Assembly: GCF_020509005.1 (NCBI RefSeq)
Contig: NC_063020.1
Span: 4,006,493-4,070,492 of the forward strand
Direction: 5' to 3'
From: Fulvia fulva
Lineage: Eukaryota; Ascomycota; Dothideomycetes; Mycosphaerellales; Mycosphaerellaceae
Length of the DNA stretch: 64,000 nucleotides
The position numbers and the translations under genes are program-made. The notes beneath the pieces are model-generated. The model did not search any database. It was not told where the DNA came from and saw nothing but the letters and a program-made list of their open reading frames with translations. This document shows positions 35,300 to 46,245 of the stretch, piece after piece; the stretch's first letter is position 1, and each line of letters begins with the position of its first letter.

Positions 35300-35527
35300 C
35301 TACATCTCAGGTTTCGGACCCATGGGAGGATACTGCTTTCCCTCCTTCTCGACCTTGGGCTCGCAGGAGCAACGCTCCGCTTCTGCGACGGAGTCGAGGA
35401 CTGAGGGGACGTGGGAGCCGCAGCCCCACCAGGTGGTCTTTTCTGTGCGGTGGATTAGCGGATGGGGAGAGGTAAGGGGCAGCCGGAAGTGCGTACGACA
35501 GGTCGAGCAGACTGCTTGTTTGCACAT
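35300..35527 (-). CDS. 57-aa conserved CxxC / WWGCG small protein
   Basis: Two exons, 35527-35497 and 35442-35300; the 54-bp intron starts GTACGC and ends CGCACAG. The spliced protein begins MCKQAVCSTCQKTTWWGCG and continues SHVPSVLDSV, ERCSCEPKVE and KQYPPMG. It has CSTC, GCG and RCSC cysteines in the pattern of a widespread small zinc-ribbon-like family (CxxC, TTW.GCG.H...V, C.C). The intron is in frame and stop-free, so the unspliced form is also open, but only splicing gives the QKTTWWGCG junction typical of the family. Function of the family is not known to me. The position-shifted reading on the same strand is a shadow. Confidence 0.7.
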   Translation of the reverse strand: MCKQAVCSTCRTHFRLPLTSPHPLIHRTEKTTWWGCGSHVPSVLDSVAEAERCSCEPKVEKEGKQYPPMGPKPEM

Positions 35528-35776
35528 TGTTGCTGGATTGGGTGAGTTGCAGGTGGAGTGAGTTGTGGTTGCGTTGTATTCTGCTGGAGTTATATTCTAT
35601 CGAGACTTGGAGGTGACGACGGCGAAGGTGTTCTTGCCCCGCCGAGATTCGGCGATCTGGATTTGGCCGGATCGAAGAGTAGAACTAACAACTTAGAACG
35701 TCGCCGTATGATACTGTACATTGACTAACTTTACCCGATCACCTATACACAAACTCAACAATAATCATCACCACCA

Positions 35777-36604
35777 TCAACCTCGCAACTCTCCCATCGG
35801 ACGCTCAGTGTTCAGCTCGGCAGCTTGGCTCTTCTCCAGCATGCCAAAATATGACGCCGACTTCTTGTCATCCTGGCCAGCTTGACCCCCCTGCTGAACT
35901 TCCACGTTGTCATCGTTGCTGACGTCCATCGGTCGCTCGGATAATCTTCGACGTTTCCGACCAAGTGCCAAGAGTCGAGCCAGACCTATCAGACCCAGCA
36001 CGCCAGCAGCTGTTCCGATACCGATGCCGGCCTTTGCTCCCATGGACAGTGAGCCTGACTTGGCCGAAGCAGTGGGCGTGGGTATAGTTGTCGGTGTAGA
36101 TACCGATTTGGCCTGCGCTGGAGAGGCTGTAGCGGGGAGGATCGTGGACACCGCTGCGGTCAACGGGCTATCGATCGGGCCAGGGAAGGCATTCGAATCC
36201 CACACCAAGTAGTAGACCTGGTCCTGCAGCATATTGCTGCAATTAGGACTGTTTGTGCCATCGCTGGTCTTACCGCAACAGGCCCAGACACCCGATACTT
36301 ATGTGAAGACAATGTCTGAGCCTCCGGAGTAAAGAGTGCAGTCTTTCCGATAATGAGGGTCTTGGAAGTCAGGATCTGTGCACTCTCCAATGTAATATTC
36401 GGACCCAAGTGAAGAGGCCTGGTGGGTCGGTCGCTTGCATACCGCATTGGCTCCGCAGGTGTCTCCTAGGAGGCAACAGGACTGAACACCGGTATCTGCT
36501 GCGTAGAATGCGGGCTTCGATGTACCGCACAATGTAGCCTGGGAGGGCGTCTTGAAGGTGTATATGGTGCCTGCGACCCAGGCGTAACACTGAGGTGAAG
36601 ACAT
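35777..36604 (-). pseudogene. Cys-rich single-pass membrane protein, one nonsense codon
   Basis: One frame from 36604 to 35777 is interrupted only by a TAA at 36299-36301. Before it lies a Cys-rich ectodomain (VQSCCLLGDTCGANAVCK, GECTDPDF); after it the ectodomain resumes (VSGVWACCGKTS, NCSNMLQDQ), then a Ser/Thr/Pro-rich stalk, a Gly/Ala/Leu transmembrane helix (AGIGIGTAAGVLGLIGLARLL) with basic stop-transfer RKRRRL, and a cytosolic tail. The architecture resembles fungal wall-sensor-like or effector-receptor-like proteins, but no named family is certain. CAA to TAA would explain the stop. A signal peptide is missing at 36604; an acceptor-like CCTCAG just after it suggests an upstream exon I could not place. 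Confidence 0.55.
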
Positions 36605-37830
36605 ATCGTGCGAGATGCGACACTGGGTAGTCAGGTCGTACCAGCCTCAGAGATGTAGACGATGCGCCCGGGGATGAATGACAAGAGCAAAGCCTTGTGG
36701 CGGCGCAAGCTTTGCGCTTAACCGTCCGCTGGTTGGCAGGGCGTGAGAGCAAGAGTAAATTGTGGACGCAAGCCAGTTCTTCGATATCTGCAGCTTCTCC
36801 CGCCTCAGCCTGGCCGCTGTACACCTTGGTTTCACGACCTTACCGTTGGTGACCATCAAGTTTGATCACGGCGATCAGTCGTGATGCCCTTTGTTTCAGA
36901 TTACGTGAATTTTCCCGGTCCGAGCACTCTATGTTGTGCTGGTGGAGCGCTTTTGATCTTCTGGCAACGATGCGGCACTGTACAGCCGCCGAACGGAGAG
37001 ATTGGGCATGATTGACGCATAGTTGAAGCAGTGTAAGCCGTCACTCCACCAAGCGTGCGCTTTAGACGCGTATATCTGACATCGAGTATCGTTGCTGACC
37101 CAGGCGAGGCAGTCATGTTCTGTGATGAACGTCAAATCGTCTGCAGCTGGGCGTCCATCGACTGACACAGATCGCGAGACGGCATGCGTCCACATGAATG
37201 CATATGTGCGCTTCATCAAGACCGGTGCTCCTTCTGAAGACAATGCACTGAATCACCGCGCGACTGTGTCTTTCTCGCCTCGCCGGGTTAGCACTCAGGC
37301 TACGTTGTCGACGCAGTACTGCCCATTCACAGGCGTCTCTTGCGATCTTTCGTGTTCATCCTCTGGTAGAGACCTCGTGGTCGGGACCATGCTGCGAGCA
37401 GGGCAACGACTTCCACGCGCTCTGCAAAGGAGCTCCTGGCTCGAAAGGCCGGAGTATCGGTAGACCAGCCTTGCAGAGTCAGCGAGGGAGCAGTATGGCA
37501 GAGGAACTCCTTCGGTCTAATGTCGTGAGCTACTATCGCTTCTATGCATTCATCGCCAGGTCTCGCTGGCAGCTGGGTCAGAGTCTATACTGCAGTCAGA
37601 TCGATGCAGACATTTACTCTGCAAGTGAATTTGTTGGTGAGGAGGAGGTTGCAGAATTAGAGTAGATCAATTCGAAGACATGACTAAGCAAAGTTTGACG
37701 CGTCTGCCTCGCGCGTCGCGTGCCGATAATTCTAGTGGGGAAATAGAAACATGCAACATCTCGTCCATCAACGCCATCGACATCGTCGCAACAGACACCA
37801 CACCTCGTACTCACCGGCAGACAAGACAAC
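36605..37830. other. intergenic, RPA70 promoter at right
   Basis: No gene supported; open frames in this stretch lack motifs and overlap in many phases. An unplaced first exon of the membrane-protein pseudogene may be at the left. At the right, a perfect ACGCGT (37698) and GCGCGTCGCG lie within 133 bp of the RPA70 start. Confidence 0.4.
37698..37703. promoter_or_regulatory. MluI cell-cycle box (ACGCGT)
   Basis: Perfect ACGCGT 128 bp upstream of the RPA70 ATG, followed by GCGCGTCGCG. Same motif as upstream of MCM2. Likely an MBF-type G1/S site, inferred from motif and gene function. Confidence 0.5.
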
Positions 37831-39804
37831 ATGGCCGACGCACTCAGTATCATCTCGCAGGGCGCGCTGCGTCGCATCGCCGAAGGCGAGCAGGTCGAGC
37901 AGCCCGTCTTCCAGTGCGTGCAGATCAAGCCCATGGCACAGGCGAACGGAGGGCAAGAGCGGTGGCGTGTCGTCTTCAACGATACCATCAACTTCATACA
38001 GGGCATGATCGCCATACGTCAGTATCGGTCAGGCGGAGTGAGGGGGCAGGAAGCTGACATATCTACCAGAATCCAACCACCTCATCAGCGAAGGCAAACT
38101 GAAGAAGGGCAGCATATGCCGCCTGAACAACTACCAAGCGAACTACGTCAAAGACAAGTACATCCTGATCATCATCGGCTTGGATGTACTGGAGGAGTAC
38201 GGCGAGCAGGACAAGCTGGGTCAGCCAGTGGCACTGGACAACGCGAAGCCGGAGGCGCAGGAGGATGTCAAGCCACAGCCAGGAAATATCGCAGGCAACA
38301 ACTTCTACGGCAACAAGCCACAGCAGCAGGCACCACAACAGCAACAGCGAGCACTTCCGTCCCGCACGAATGGAGCGTCACATGGCGGCCATGCGAACAT
38401 CACACCCATCGAAGCCATCTCCCCATACACGCACAAGTGGACTATCAAGGCCCGCTGCACAAACAAAAGTGACATCAAGACCTGGCACAACAAGAATGGC
38501 GAAGGCAAGCTCTTCAGTGCGAACTTCCTTGACGACTCTGGCGAGATTCGCATGACCGGCTTCAACGATGCTGTGGATCAGTGGTACGACACACTCCAGG
38601 AGGGCGGCGTCTACTACATTTCGAGCCCATGCAGGGTGCAGCTAGCCAAGAAGCAATTCTCGAACCTCAACAACGACTACGAGCTCACCGCCGAGAAAGA
38701 TACGCAAATCGAGAAGGCCGAGGACAACGATGGAGTGCCGCAAGTGCGTTATAACTTCACCACTATTGCGGCGCTGCAAGAGATTGAGAAGGACTCTACA
38801 ATCGATGTCATCGGTGTGCTGCAAGATGTGGGTGAGGTGTCGGAGATAGTCTCGAAGACCACATCCAAGCCATACAGCAAGCGTGAGCTGACCTTGGTCG
38901 ATAACACCGGCTATAACGTTCGGCTTACTGTCTGGGGCAAGACTGCGGAGACTCTTGACGTACAGCCAGAGTCTGTGGTGGCATTCAAGGGTGTCAAGGT
39001 CAGCGACTTTGGTGGACGTTCTCTGTCCCTGCTCTCCAGCGGCAGCATGACCGCCAACCCAGACATCGAGGAAGCATACAAGCTCAAAGGCTGGTATGAC
39101 GGTACCGGTCGCACCGAGAACTTCGCCTCGCACGCAAACACTATGGCCACAGTCGGCGCGACGTCCGGTGCCAAGGGCAATGACACAAAGACCATCGCAC
39201 AAGTACGAGACGAGAATCTCGGCATGACTGAAGACACAGACTGGTTCAGCATCAAGGCAACCATCATCTACGTTAAACAGGACAACTTTGCCTACCCAGC
39301 TTGTCGCACCACAGACCCTCAGCCTTGCAACAAGAAGGTGCTTGAGAACGATCCTGGCAACTGGCGATGCGAGAAGTGCGACAAGTCGTGGGACGCGCCG
39401 AAGTATCGATACATCATGTCTGTCAATGTCAGCGACCACACAGGCCAGATATGGCTGAGCTGCTTCGATGAGGTTGGCGAGCGTATGATGGGTATGCCCG
39501 CAAACGACCTCATGGCAATGAAGGAAGAAGGCGACGACAAGCGTGTGGCAGACGCCTTTGGTGACGCGAACTGTCAGACTTTCAACTTCCACGTAAGAGC
39601 GAAGATGGACAATTTCCAGGATCAGCAGAGGTATGTTTCCGCATACATATCGTCGCACATTTATTTCAATGCTAACGTGTGCGCCACAGAGTCCGCTATC
39701 AGGTACAATACGCCAACCCACTCGACTTCTCACGTGAAGCGACCAAGCTGGCTCAGATCATCAAGCAGTACAACATGAATGATGACAGTTTGTTCGTCCA
39801 GTAG
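37831..39804 (+). CDS. RFA1: replication protein A 70-kDa subunit
   Basis: Exons 37831-38017, 38070-39630 and 39690-39804 give 620 residues, the usual size. Intron 1 (GTCAGT) joins GMIAI to QSNHLISEGKL; intron 2 (GTATGT) joins DQQR to VRYQVQYANPLDF. Order of domains: N-terminal OB fold (MADALSIISQGAL to about 110), Gln-rich linker, DBD-A starting ITPIEAISPYTHKWTIKARC, DBD-B with DVIGVLQDVGEV and LTLVDNTGYNV, DBD-C with the zinc ribbon (CRTTDPQPCNKK and WRCEKCDKSW). RPA binds single-stranded DNA at replication forks and in repair and checkpoint signalling. All key parts present. A long motif-free antisense frame overlaps it. Confidence 0.95.
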
Positions 39805-40620
39805 ACGAATATGCTTTTGCTTGATATCGGCGTTGATGGAGTACCCGGACCGGTGAGTCGAGACGATGACACAGCGCATGTCGTCCTTGTGTATGTTGAA
39901 CGAAGCACTAGATGTTCATGCTTAGCTTGATGTCTGCAGATAGCTTGATCGAACGAACTGCGCTACTGCTGCTGTGGTCGACATTTTGCGTCGTACACCT
40001 CCGCTTCGTGCTGCTTGGCTCTGATGCTGGGGCATGGGAACACCCGATTGTCTTTGTGATCTTGGACGAGATCGAGACTAACTCACAGACACAGTGTCGT
40101 AACCAGGACACGCAGACAGCCGCTGTGCGACGCGGTACTGTCACCGAATGTACGACTCGTACCTGCAGGACCAGAGCCTCTCTTAATGTGCGCCCTTGGC
40201 ATGTCGAATCGAAATACACTTGATCAAACAGCACATCATGACATTGCCACGCGGGTCATTTGTTGAGCAGAAAGCCCAACGAATGCATACATACCACAGC
40301 AATGCACACTCGCAGTAGCATCGATGACAACGACATGTCCACGCTGAACATTCCAGGCTGCACCACCAACCGGAGGACCTCCCGTATCAAGCAGGAATAG
40401 AACTCAATATGCAAGCAAACAAGACACCAACCTGCTGTCTTCCGAAGGCGGTGCAATATCAGTGCTCTCGGGGTCTAGGCTCTGTGTCGCTGTCTTGATA
40501 TGGCCAGCGGCGACAGCTGGGGACCTGGTTCAACGGGGGGTATAAAGTCGCTGGTTGACAGGAGGCCATCGTGTCTTCACCCTCGTTGACCACTGCAAAG
40601 ACTGACACTCGCTTTCAACC
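39805..40620. other. intergenic
   Basis: No gene supported. The last 100 bp contain a GGTATAAAG TATA box (about 40539) about 80 bp before the start at 40621, so the right part is that gene's promoter. Confidence 0.5.
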
Positions 40621-42078
40621 ATGTCGTACACACCTTCCTGTAAGTCTGCCATCCTCAGCAATCCTCAACTTGCGCTAACAGGAGAGTAGATGGCCCAGCA
40701 CCGCCAGCCTATGGAGGCAATAGCACCATTCAGTCCTTAACGTCGTACTTGAGCTCCTCTCTCTCCAGCTTTAGTACTAGTTACGCCTATGAGACGACTT
40801 CTACCGTGTCCAGCAGCAGTGTGTCGAGCCAATCTTTGACTTCTTCTTCCAGCCTGGTCTCATCTAGCAGCGCTTCATCAACGACTGTCACTGTGGCTAC
40901 AGTTTCGACAATCACGCTTTCCGATTCGACAAGTACGGGCCTTTCCACGACTTCAACAATCAGCACAAGCATCAGCATCCCCACCATCACCACGATCTCG
41001 TCGTCGTCCAGCTCCTCGGGTAGCTACACGCCACCGACCACTACAGAAGCGGAAACCTCTTCGCTCTCTTCCACAACCTCTGGCTCATACGGCTGTCCAA
41101 ACTGCTTCTTCGGCGCCACCTCAGCAACGCTCTACTCCTTCCCCGCCACCATCGTCGAAACCGTCACAGCCGTGCACATCCCGTACGAATCCGTCTGTGA
41201 AAATGAAAGTACCTCGACCTGGACTTCTGTCGCTTATGTTCCTGTCACCCCAACTGCGGACGATTTGCTGTTTAGCCATACGTCTCAGATGGTGTGGGTG
41301 ATGGAGGGGGTTACGATGTGAGTCTCACTCCCACCCGCACAACGTCGTGCAGTACTGATGAGGCATTAGGACCTACCCAACAACATACGCCCACTTCCTC
41401 GGCTTCGAGCGTAATACTTTCGTCCCGTCTCCCACTGCCGTCGGAGTCTCCATCACCGCCTCAGCTACAGAAGATGCATGTCCCTCTGGCAGTACCTTCG
41501 CAACCCCAATCTTCATCCCGACTTCCGCGTCGATCAAATCCGCCTCCCTCATCGCTCCTATTACAGAAGTGCCCGTGACCACAACAGTCGGCAGTGACCT
41601 CTTCTTCTCAATCCCTATGCCGACGACGATGGTGTCCTACCTCCAAGACATCGGACGCTTACACTCCATCCCGGGCCTCAGGAACGTCGAGTCGTGCGGA
41701 GCACTCCAGACATTCTACGCCAACACCTCCCCCACCGCATCTCCTACTCTCACAGCATCCTGTACAACCTCCACATCTTCAACAACACTCTACACCACTC
41801 TCACTTCCACATGTGAAGATGGAGAGGTTCTGACGAGTTCTTACGCTACATCCACGAGTGCAGAAGCCATGGGAGTGAGGTGCGAGGGTGGAACTGTGAC
41901 TGTGAAGAATGAGAAGAGGCAGGTGTTGACGTCCCCAGCGGTGCAGCAGATTGGGGGTATTCCCGGCGATGGGACGGTTTGGGGGGCTACGTGGTTGGAG
42001 GTCTCGACGGCGGGGACGAGGACGGTTCGGGAGGGGAGTGTTGTGGGAAGTGGTGGGGCTGCGGAGACAGGTATTTGA
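40621..42078 (+). CDS. Ser/Thr-rich secreted-type protein, paralog 1 of a convergent pair
   Basis: Exons 40621-40639 (19 nt), 40690-41317 and 41370-42078 give 451 residues. Residues about 20-130 are almost pure Ser/Thr, a likely heavily O-mannosylated stretch. Then come CPNCFFGATSATLYSFPATI, TYPTTYAHFLGFERNTF and FFSIPMPTTMVSYL, all shared with the protein at 42788-43856. The first exon reads MSYTPS and no hydrophobic signal is evident, unlike the paralog. Both intron positions and phases equal those of the paralog. Product family not recognised; a cell-wall or secreted role is inferred from composition. A TATA box lies upstream. Intact. Confidence 0.7.
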
Positions 42079-42787
42079 GGATCAGGGGCGAAATGCTGTC
42101 AGAGGACCCCTGGGGATGTTGGTCTGCCGATGTAATGCTATGGTCGCTAAGCTGGCAGTGAGAGTGGTGACGTGGAAACGGAGTATTAAGGAATACTGTC
42201 AGATGATCTCCACCTGCATGATCATTGTTTGTGGCGTTGCGGCGCGGTTTACATGAGTGGGGCTTCGACGCTGTGAGGTCCGCCTTGAGTAGCATGCGTG
42301 TCTCGGCCACTGCAGCGGTCCGTATGTTGATGTCTGTAGTACATGTGCACTCCACCTCTGTCTCAGCTCGTGGCTGTGTACAGCCATATGTTGAACAAGT
42401 GGAATCTGGCCAATGGCACAGTGACAGTCAGTGCCATGGGATTGGGCAGCCTAGCTTGTCCTGCAGACCCAAGACGATTACCCACTGCCGTGTACACTCT
42501 GCTGTAGTGGTCGGGCGTTAGCGTCGAATGTCACTTTCTAGAGATGCCTGGTCGCTCAAGTGCGATTTCAATACGGCTGAAGATATCAGATGGACCAACT
42601 TCAACAGCAGTGCTGGGAAATCTTTGCGCGATGCCCTTCTTTTACGAGCTGCGAGTATGAGCAAACTGCATTTCCACAACATGGACAATTGACATTACGT
42701 ATGCATGCCAGCAATTAAGCTCTGTGAACATCATCAGGTCATGAGCATTACCCATAGCCAGCCACAAGACTCTCGCTTGCCACACTC
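42079..42787. other. convergent intergenic region
   Basis: Lies between the 3' ends of the two convergent paralogs. No gene or repeat supported. No inverted repeat linking the two genes was found. Confidence 0.5.
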
Positions 42788-43856
42788 TCAAAGTCCAACA
42801 GTTGTCGTAGCTCTCGGTGCAACAGCGAACCCGTTCAGGTGTCTTTTCGTCAACGTCCTGTTAAAGTCATCGGGTACAGTTATCGGAGTTGCGTTGGCGT
42901 AGTTGAGCCAAGTAGCATTGGTGGCATCCCTCACATCAAGCACTGCCTGTCGTTTCGCTGGCTGGCAATTGGTCACAGTGGCAGTGCTTGTCGCCACACC
43001 AGCTACAACGAGCGTAGTCGTCTCCAACGTGCTATCGGGGCAAGTAGAGACACCGGTGATGGTGCTGGGAAACGTGGTAGTGCTGGGAATGTAATCTGTA
43101 ACGCACGAGGTTGTAGCTGTGGCTGGCGGGGTGATGTAACCATTGGTGTACCATCTGTCAAGTGCTTGGCATTGAACAATGTTGGAGAGACCTTCGCAGC
43201 CTGGGTCGTCGGCGACCAGTTCGAGGTAGCTCACGAGAGGTGTTGGGAGTGGGACTGAGAAGTGCTCGACATCTGATACAGTCGTGGTGCAAGGGGCGTT
43301 GTAGAGTGGGAAGATGAAGGGTACCGGCGTCGTGGTCGCTGGCAGTCGGACTTGAGTTGGTCTAAGTTCGCCTGAGCACACACCCAAGGTGGCATCGTAC
43401 GCATCGTTGACGAGAAAGTCGTTTCTCTCGAAGCCTAGGTACTCGATGTAGACCGTGGGGTATGCCCTGGAGAATAACGATGATTAGCTCCAGCTGAGAT
43501 GAAGGGTCATGCATACTTACATGGCAATGCCTTGCCCAGTCCAGGTCATGTCTGCAATGTCCGTGAAGAGGTTCGTGTTGGCCGGTAAGCCAAGCACTCC
43601 GGTGGGCCAGATGGTCGAGACGCTAACTGTACTGATGTTACCATTGCCGTAGTCTTTGACGTAAGGGACTCTGGTGGCAGTGATGGTCTGAACGATGGTG
43701 TAGCTGTAGGAGTGAAGAGTCGCAGCCGTCGCTCCAAAGACGCAGGATGGGCAGGTAGTCGGAGCGGGAGCGCAGGCTTGCGATGCAAACACTACAAAAG
43801 TCAGCATGAACAGTATTACCCAACGGCGCTTCCTTACAAGCGAGTGTGGTAGCCAT
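42788..43856 (-). CDS. secreted-type protein, paralog 2 of a convergent pair
   Basis: Exons 43856-43838 (19 nt), 43791-43521 and 43466-42788 give 322 residues. Intron 1 starts GTAAGG and intron 2 GTAAGT. Splicing yields a short signal-peptide-like start MATTLALFASQACAPAP, directly followed by CPSCVFGATAATLHSYSYTI. Further blocks: AYPTVYIEYLGFERNDF, HFSVPLPTPLVSYLELV, CQALDRWYTNG, and a Thr/Val-rich C-terminal half with KRQ, a possible Kex2 site. It lacks the long Ser/Thr tract of paralog 1. Secretion is inferred from the N-terminus and Thr richness. No known domain recognised. Intact. Confidence 0.7.
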
Positions 43857-44406
43857 GTCCATGGTCGTCGAACGCAGCTGAGCGGAGAGAGAAGGTGAAG
43901 CGTAGCAGGAGTAACTTGGCTGGACTCTCAGCCATCATAACCATCGGCACTTTCAAATCACTGCAAAGATCAAACAGAGAGCTGGAGCACAACATCTTCA
44001 CCGTCGAGCCGAACATGATCTCGAGCGCAGCAAGCCTGATCTATGAGGCAACAGCAACGTGCATCGTGCCAGGTCCATCTCTGTGCGCATCCATCCTTGA
44101 CCGGAGTAAGTCCAACGTCGCGCCCACGAGGGACACACGATCCAGGTATTGTCAGACTTGCTGCCTTCCGGTCAATATCTGGCAGTACTCGTGACCGCTT
44201 GGTGTAAGCCGAATGCAGCTCCGAGTGGTACACTGCACGGCTACTGACTTTTGCGTTACTGTTTGGGGCAGACCCTCCGGTTCTCAAGTGCTCTTGTTGC
44301 GGTGTGCCTCGCAATTCATGCTACCAACCGTTCCCATTTGTAAGGACATGCCACTTCGCGTAGGTAGTCCTAGTCGAAGCTCGAAACTACAGATTCGGCG
44401 ACCATT
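43857..44406. other. intergenic
   Basis: Divergent region between the secreted-type gene (minus) and the broken aspartic-protease-like gene (plus). The missing signal-peptide exon of the latter may be here, but no convincing candidate was found. Confidence 0.4.
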
Positions 44407-46040
44407 ATGGACTTTTCCGGCGTGGTTGATCTCGCGCCAGCGGGTAGATGGCAAGGAAATGATGGAAACTGGTCCACATATGCTCTACAGATTGGCAATC
44501 CACCACAGGAGTTCCGCCTACTGCCTTCAATCTCAGGGTGGCAGACATGGGTGCCGGATCCAAGCCTCGGTTGCGATAATCTGTCGTATGTTCCAAACTG
44601 CCGAACCAGTCGCGGTGCGTGAGAAACAGCGCAACTTATTGGTGCCGGAGGGTGGCAGACGGGACCGGGAACAAGAGAGTATTGGCCAGAGCCACGACTG
44701 TTCAGTGAGAAGTTCAGGGCCATATACGGGCTCAACGGCGTCTCTTTGGGATCCCTACAGCCACCGGAATCGATCAACATCGCTGATCATGTTATTGCTG
44801 CGTATAGCACGACCGACTACTGGCTTGGTGCGCTAGGTGTCGGTAATCTCACGACCAGATTCGATAATGACTATGTGTTGAACAGTTCCAGTGTGCTGAG
44901 CACCCTGAGGGAACACGGTCGTGTGCAAAGTCTTTCTTACGGCTACAGTGCAGGAGCAGCGTATCGAGAGTCAGCAAGGTAAGAGATCTGTGACTCCACT
45001 GACACTGAATAGTTGACACTCCCGACCTTAGTAGTCTGACACTTGGCGGTTCCGACTCTGCCCGTGTCGGCACGGATTCGACAACAGTGCCTATTGGACC
45101 CGGATCCAACATGCTTCGGCTACAAGTGTTCGACATATCAACGACGACTAAGTTCCAGAGTGGAGGAGGATCGTTGTTGCAGGCCACAGGAACCCTCGAT
45201 GTTGCGCTCGATTTTTCAATGTCCCAGATGTGGTTACCAGCAGATGTCTGCGACAGCTTCGCACGGGCGTTCGATTTGACCGAGGCGGGAGGGCTTTATT
45301 TCTCCCTCAACTCCACAAGCCGCGAAGCACTACAATCGGCCATGATAAGTTTTCAAGTTGGGTCGAGTCAAGATCGAAGTTCAAGGATAACTTTCAACAT
45401 ACCATACAGGGCATTCGACTTGGTAGCCGGTAGCCCTCTCACAACCAAAGATCGCAGATAACTCCCCATAAGGCAGGCCACTAATCCTGATCAGTATGTG
45501 CTCGGAAGGGCGTTCTTGCAGGAGGCTTACCTCATTGTGGATTGGGAGCAAGGCAGCCTGAACATCAGCCAGACGGTCCACAATCCCACTGAGAAGATAT
45601 TGGTTGGAATCACGTCCACAGATGGTCCAGCATCGTCTTCGCGCGGAGGACTGTCAAGCGCGAGCATTGCAGGTCTTGTGGTTGGCTTAATCGCCATTGT
45701 TGCCCTCATTGCCGGAATTTCAGCCTTCCTTTGGCATCGCAAGAGGACAGCACGAGAGCGCAAACATTCCATTCTAGCGCCCACCATCGACACAATCGAG
45801 ACTCTTGGTACCGGCACGCTCGTGGACACAGAGATCATGTCAGAGACTGCTAGCTGCCGCAAGAATCGTTTGGACTCTGGGGCAAGTGAGCTTCCAGAAG
45901 AGTGTCGGGACCATGAGCTAGGCTCGCGGTCAATCCTCGAGATGGAGGGCGACAAGATCATGCCAGAGACTGACAAGGAGAAGGAGGAGCAGCAGGGCAC
46001 CCCGGTTGAACGTGAGCCATCTGTACACGAGTTAGCGTGA
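44407..46040 (+). pseudogene. non-catalytic A1 (pepsin-like) membrane protein, two nonsense codons
   Basis: A frame starting MDFSGVVDLAP continues through NPPQEFRLLPSISGWQTWV, in the place where pepsins have the first DTG; here it is SISG, so no first catalytic Asp. An intron (44979-45031, GTAAGA) joins to LTLGGSDSARVG. The second lobe has LDFSMSQMWLPADVC, where the second DTG is also degraded, then QYVLGRAFLQEAYLIVD, a transmembrane helix (AGLVVGLIAIVALIAGISAF) and a charged tail. Two in-frame stops interrupt it: TGA at 44620 and TAA at 45459, each with matching sequence on both sides. The family of membrane A1-like proteins without catalytic Asp is common in filamentous ascomycetes. No signal peptide placed. 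Confidence 0.65.
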
Positions 46041-46245
46041 GCATGCAACCAAGAGAACACACAAGGCTGTCGGGATGGATGCAGCCGCGAGAACGGTCAT
46101 GTGTGGTAGCCTTTGTTGATGTAGTATGTTGGTACATGTAGGCACAGTGATGCGTTTCCTACCATGCAGGACTCTTCCTTTCTGATGTCCACCATGATCT
46201 TCTCAACATACCATTCTTCGATGGCAATATTGTCCATGAATCATC

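Noticed and set aside
35023..35475. 150-aa plus-strand frame rich in Ser, Pro and His
   Set aside because: Low complexity, no motif, and it overlaps the better supported 57-aa minus-strand gene.
36180..36200. tRNA-like TTCGAATCC word
   Set aside because: It falls inside the membrane-protein frame and no acceptor stem or anticodon arm can be drawn around it.
38642..39733. 363-aa open frame antisense to RPA70
   Set aside because: It mirrors the codon pattern of the RPA70 exon, has no known motif and no promoter or splice logic; a shadow of a GC-rich coding exon.
40256..40456. 66-aa minus-strand frame
   Set aside because: No motif, lies in the promoter region of the gene at 40621, no splice or start support.
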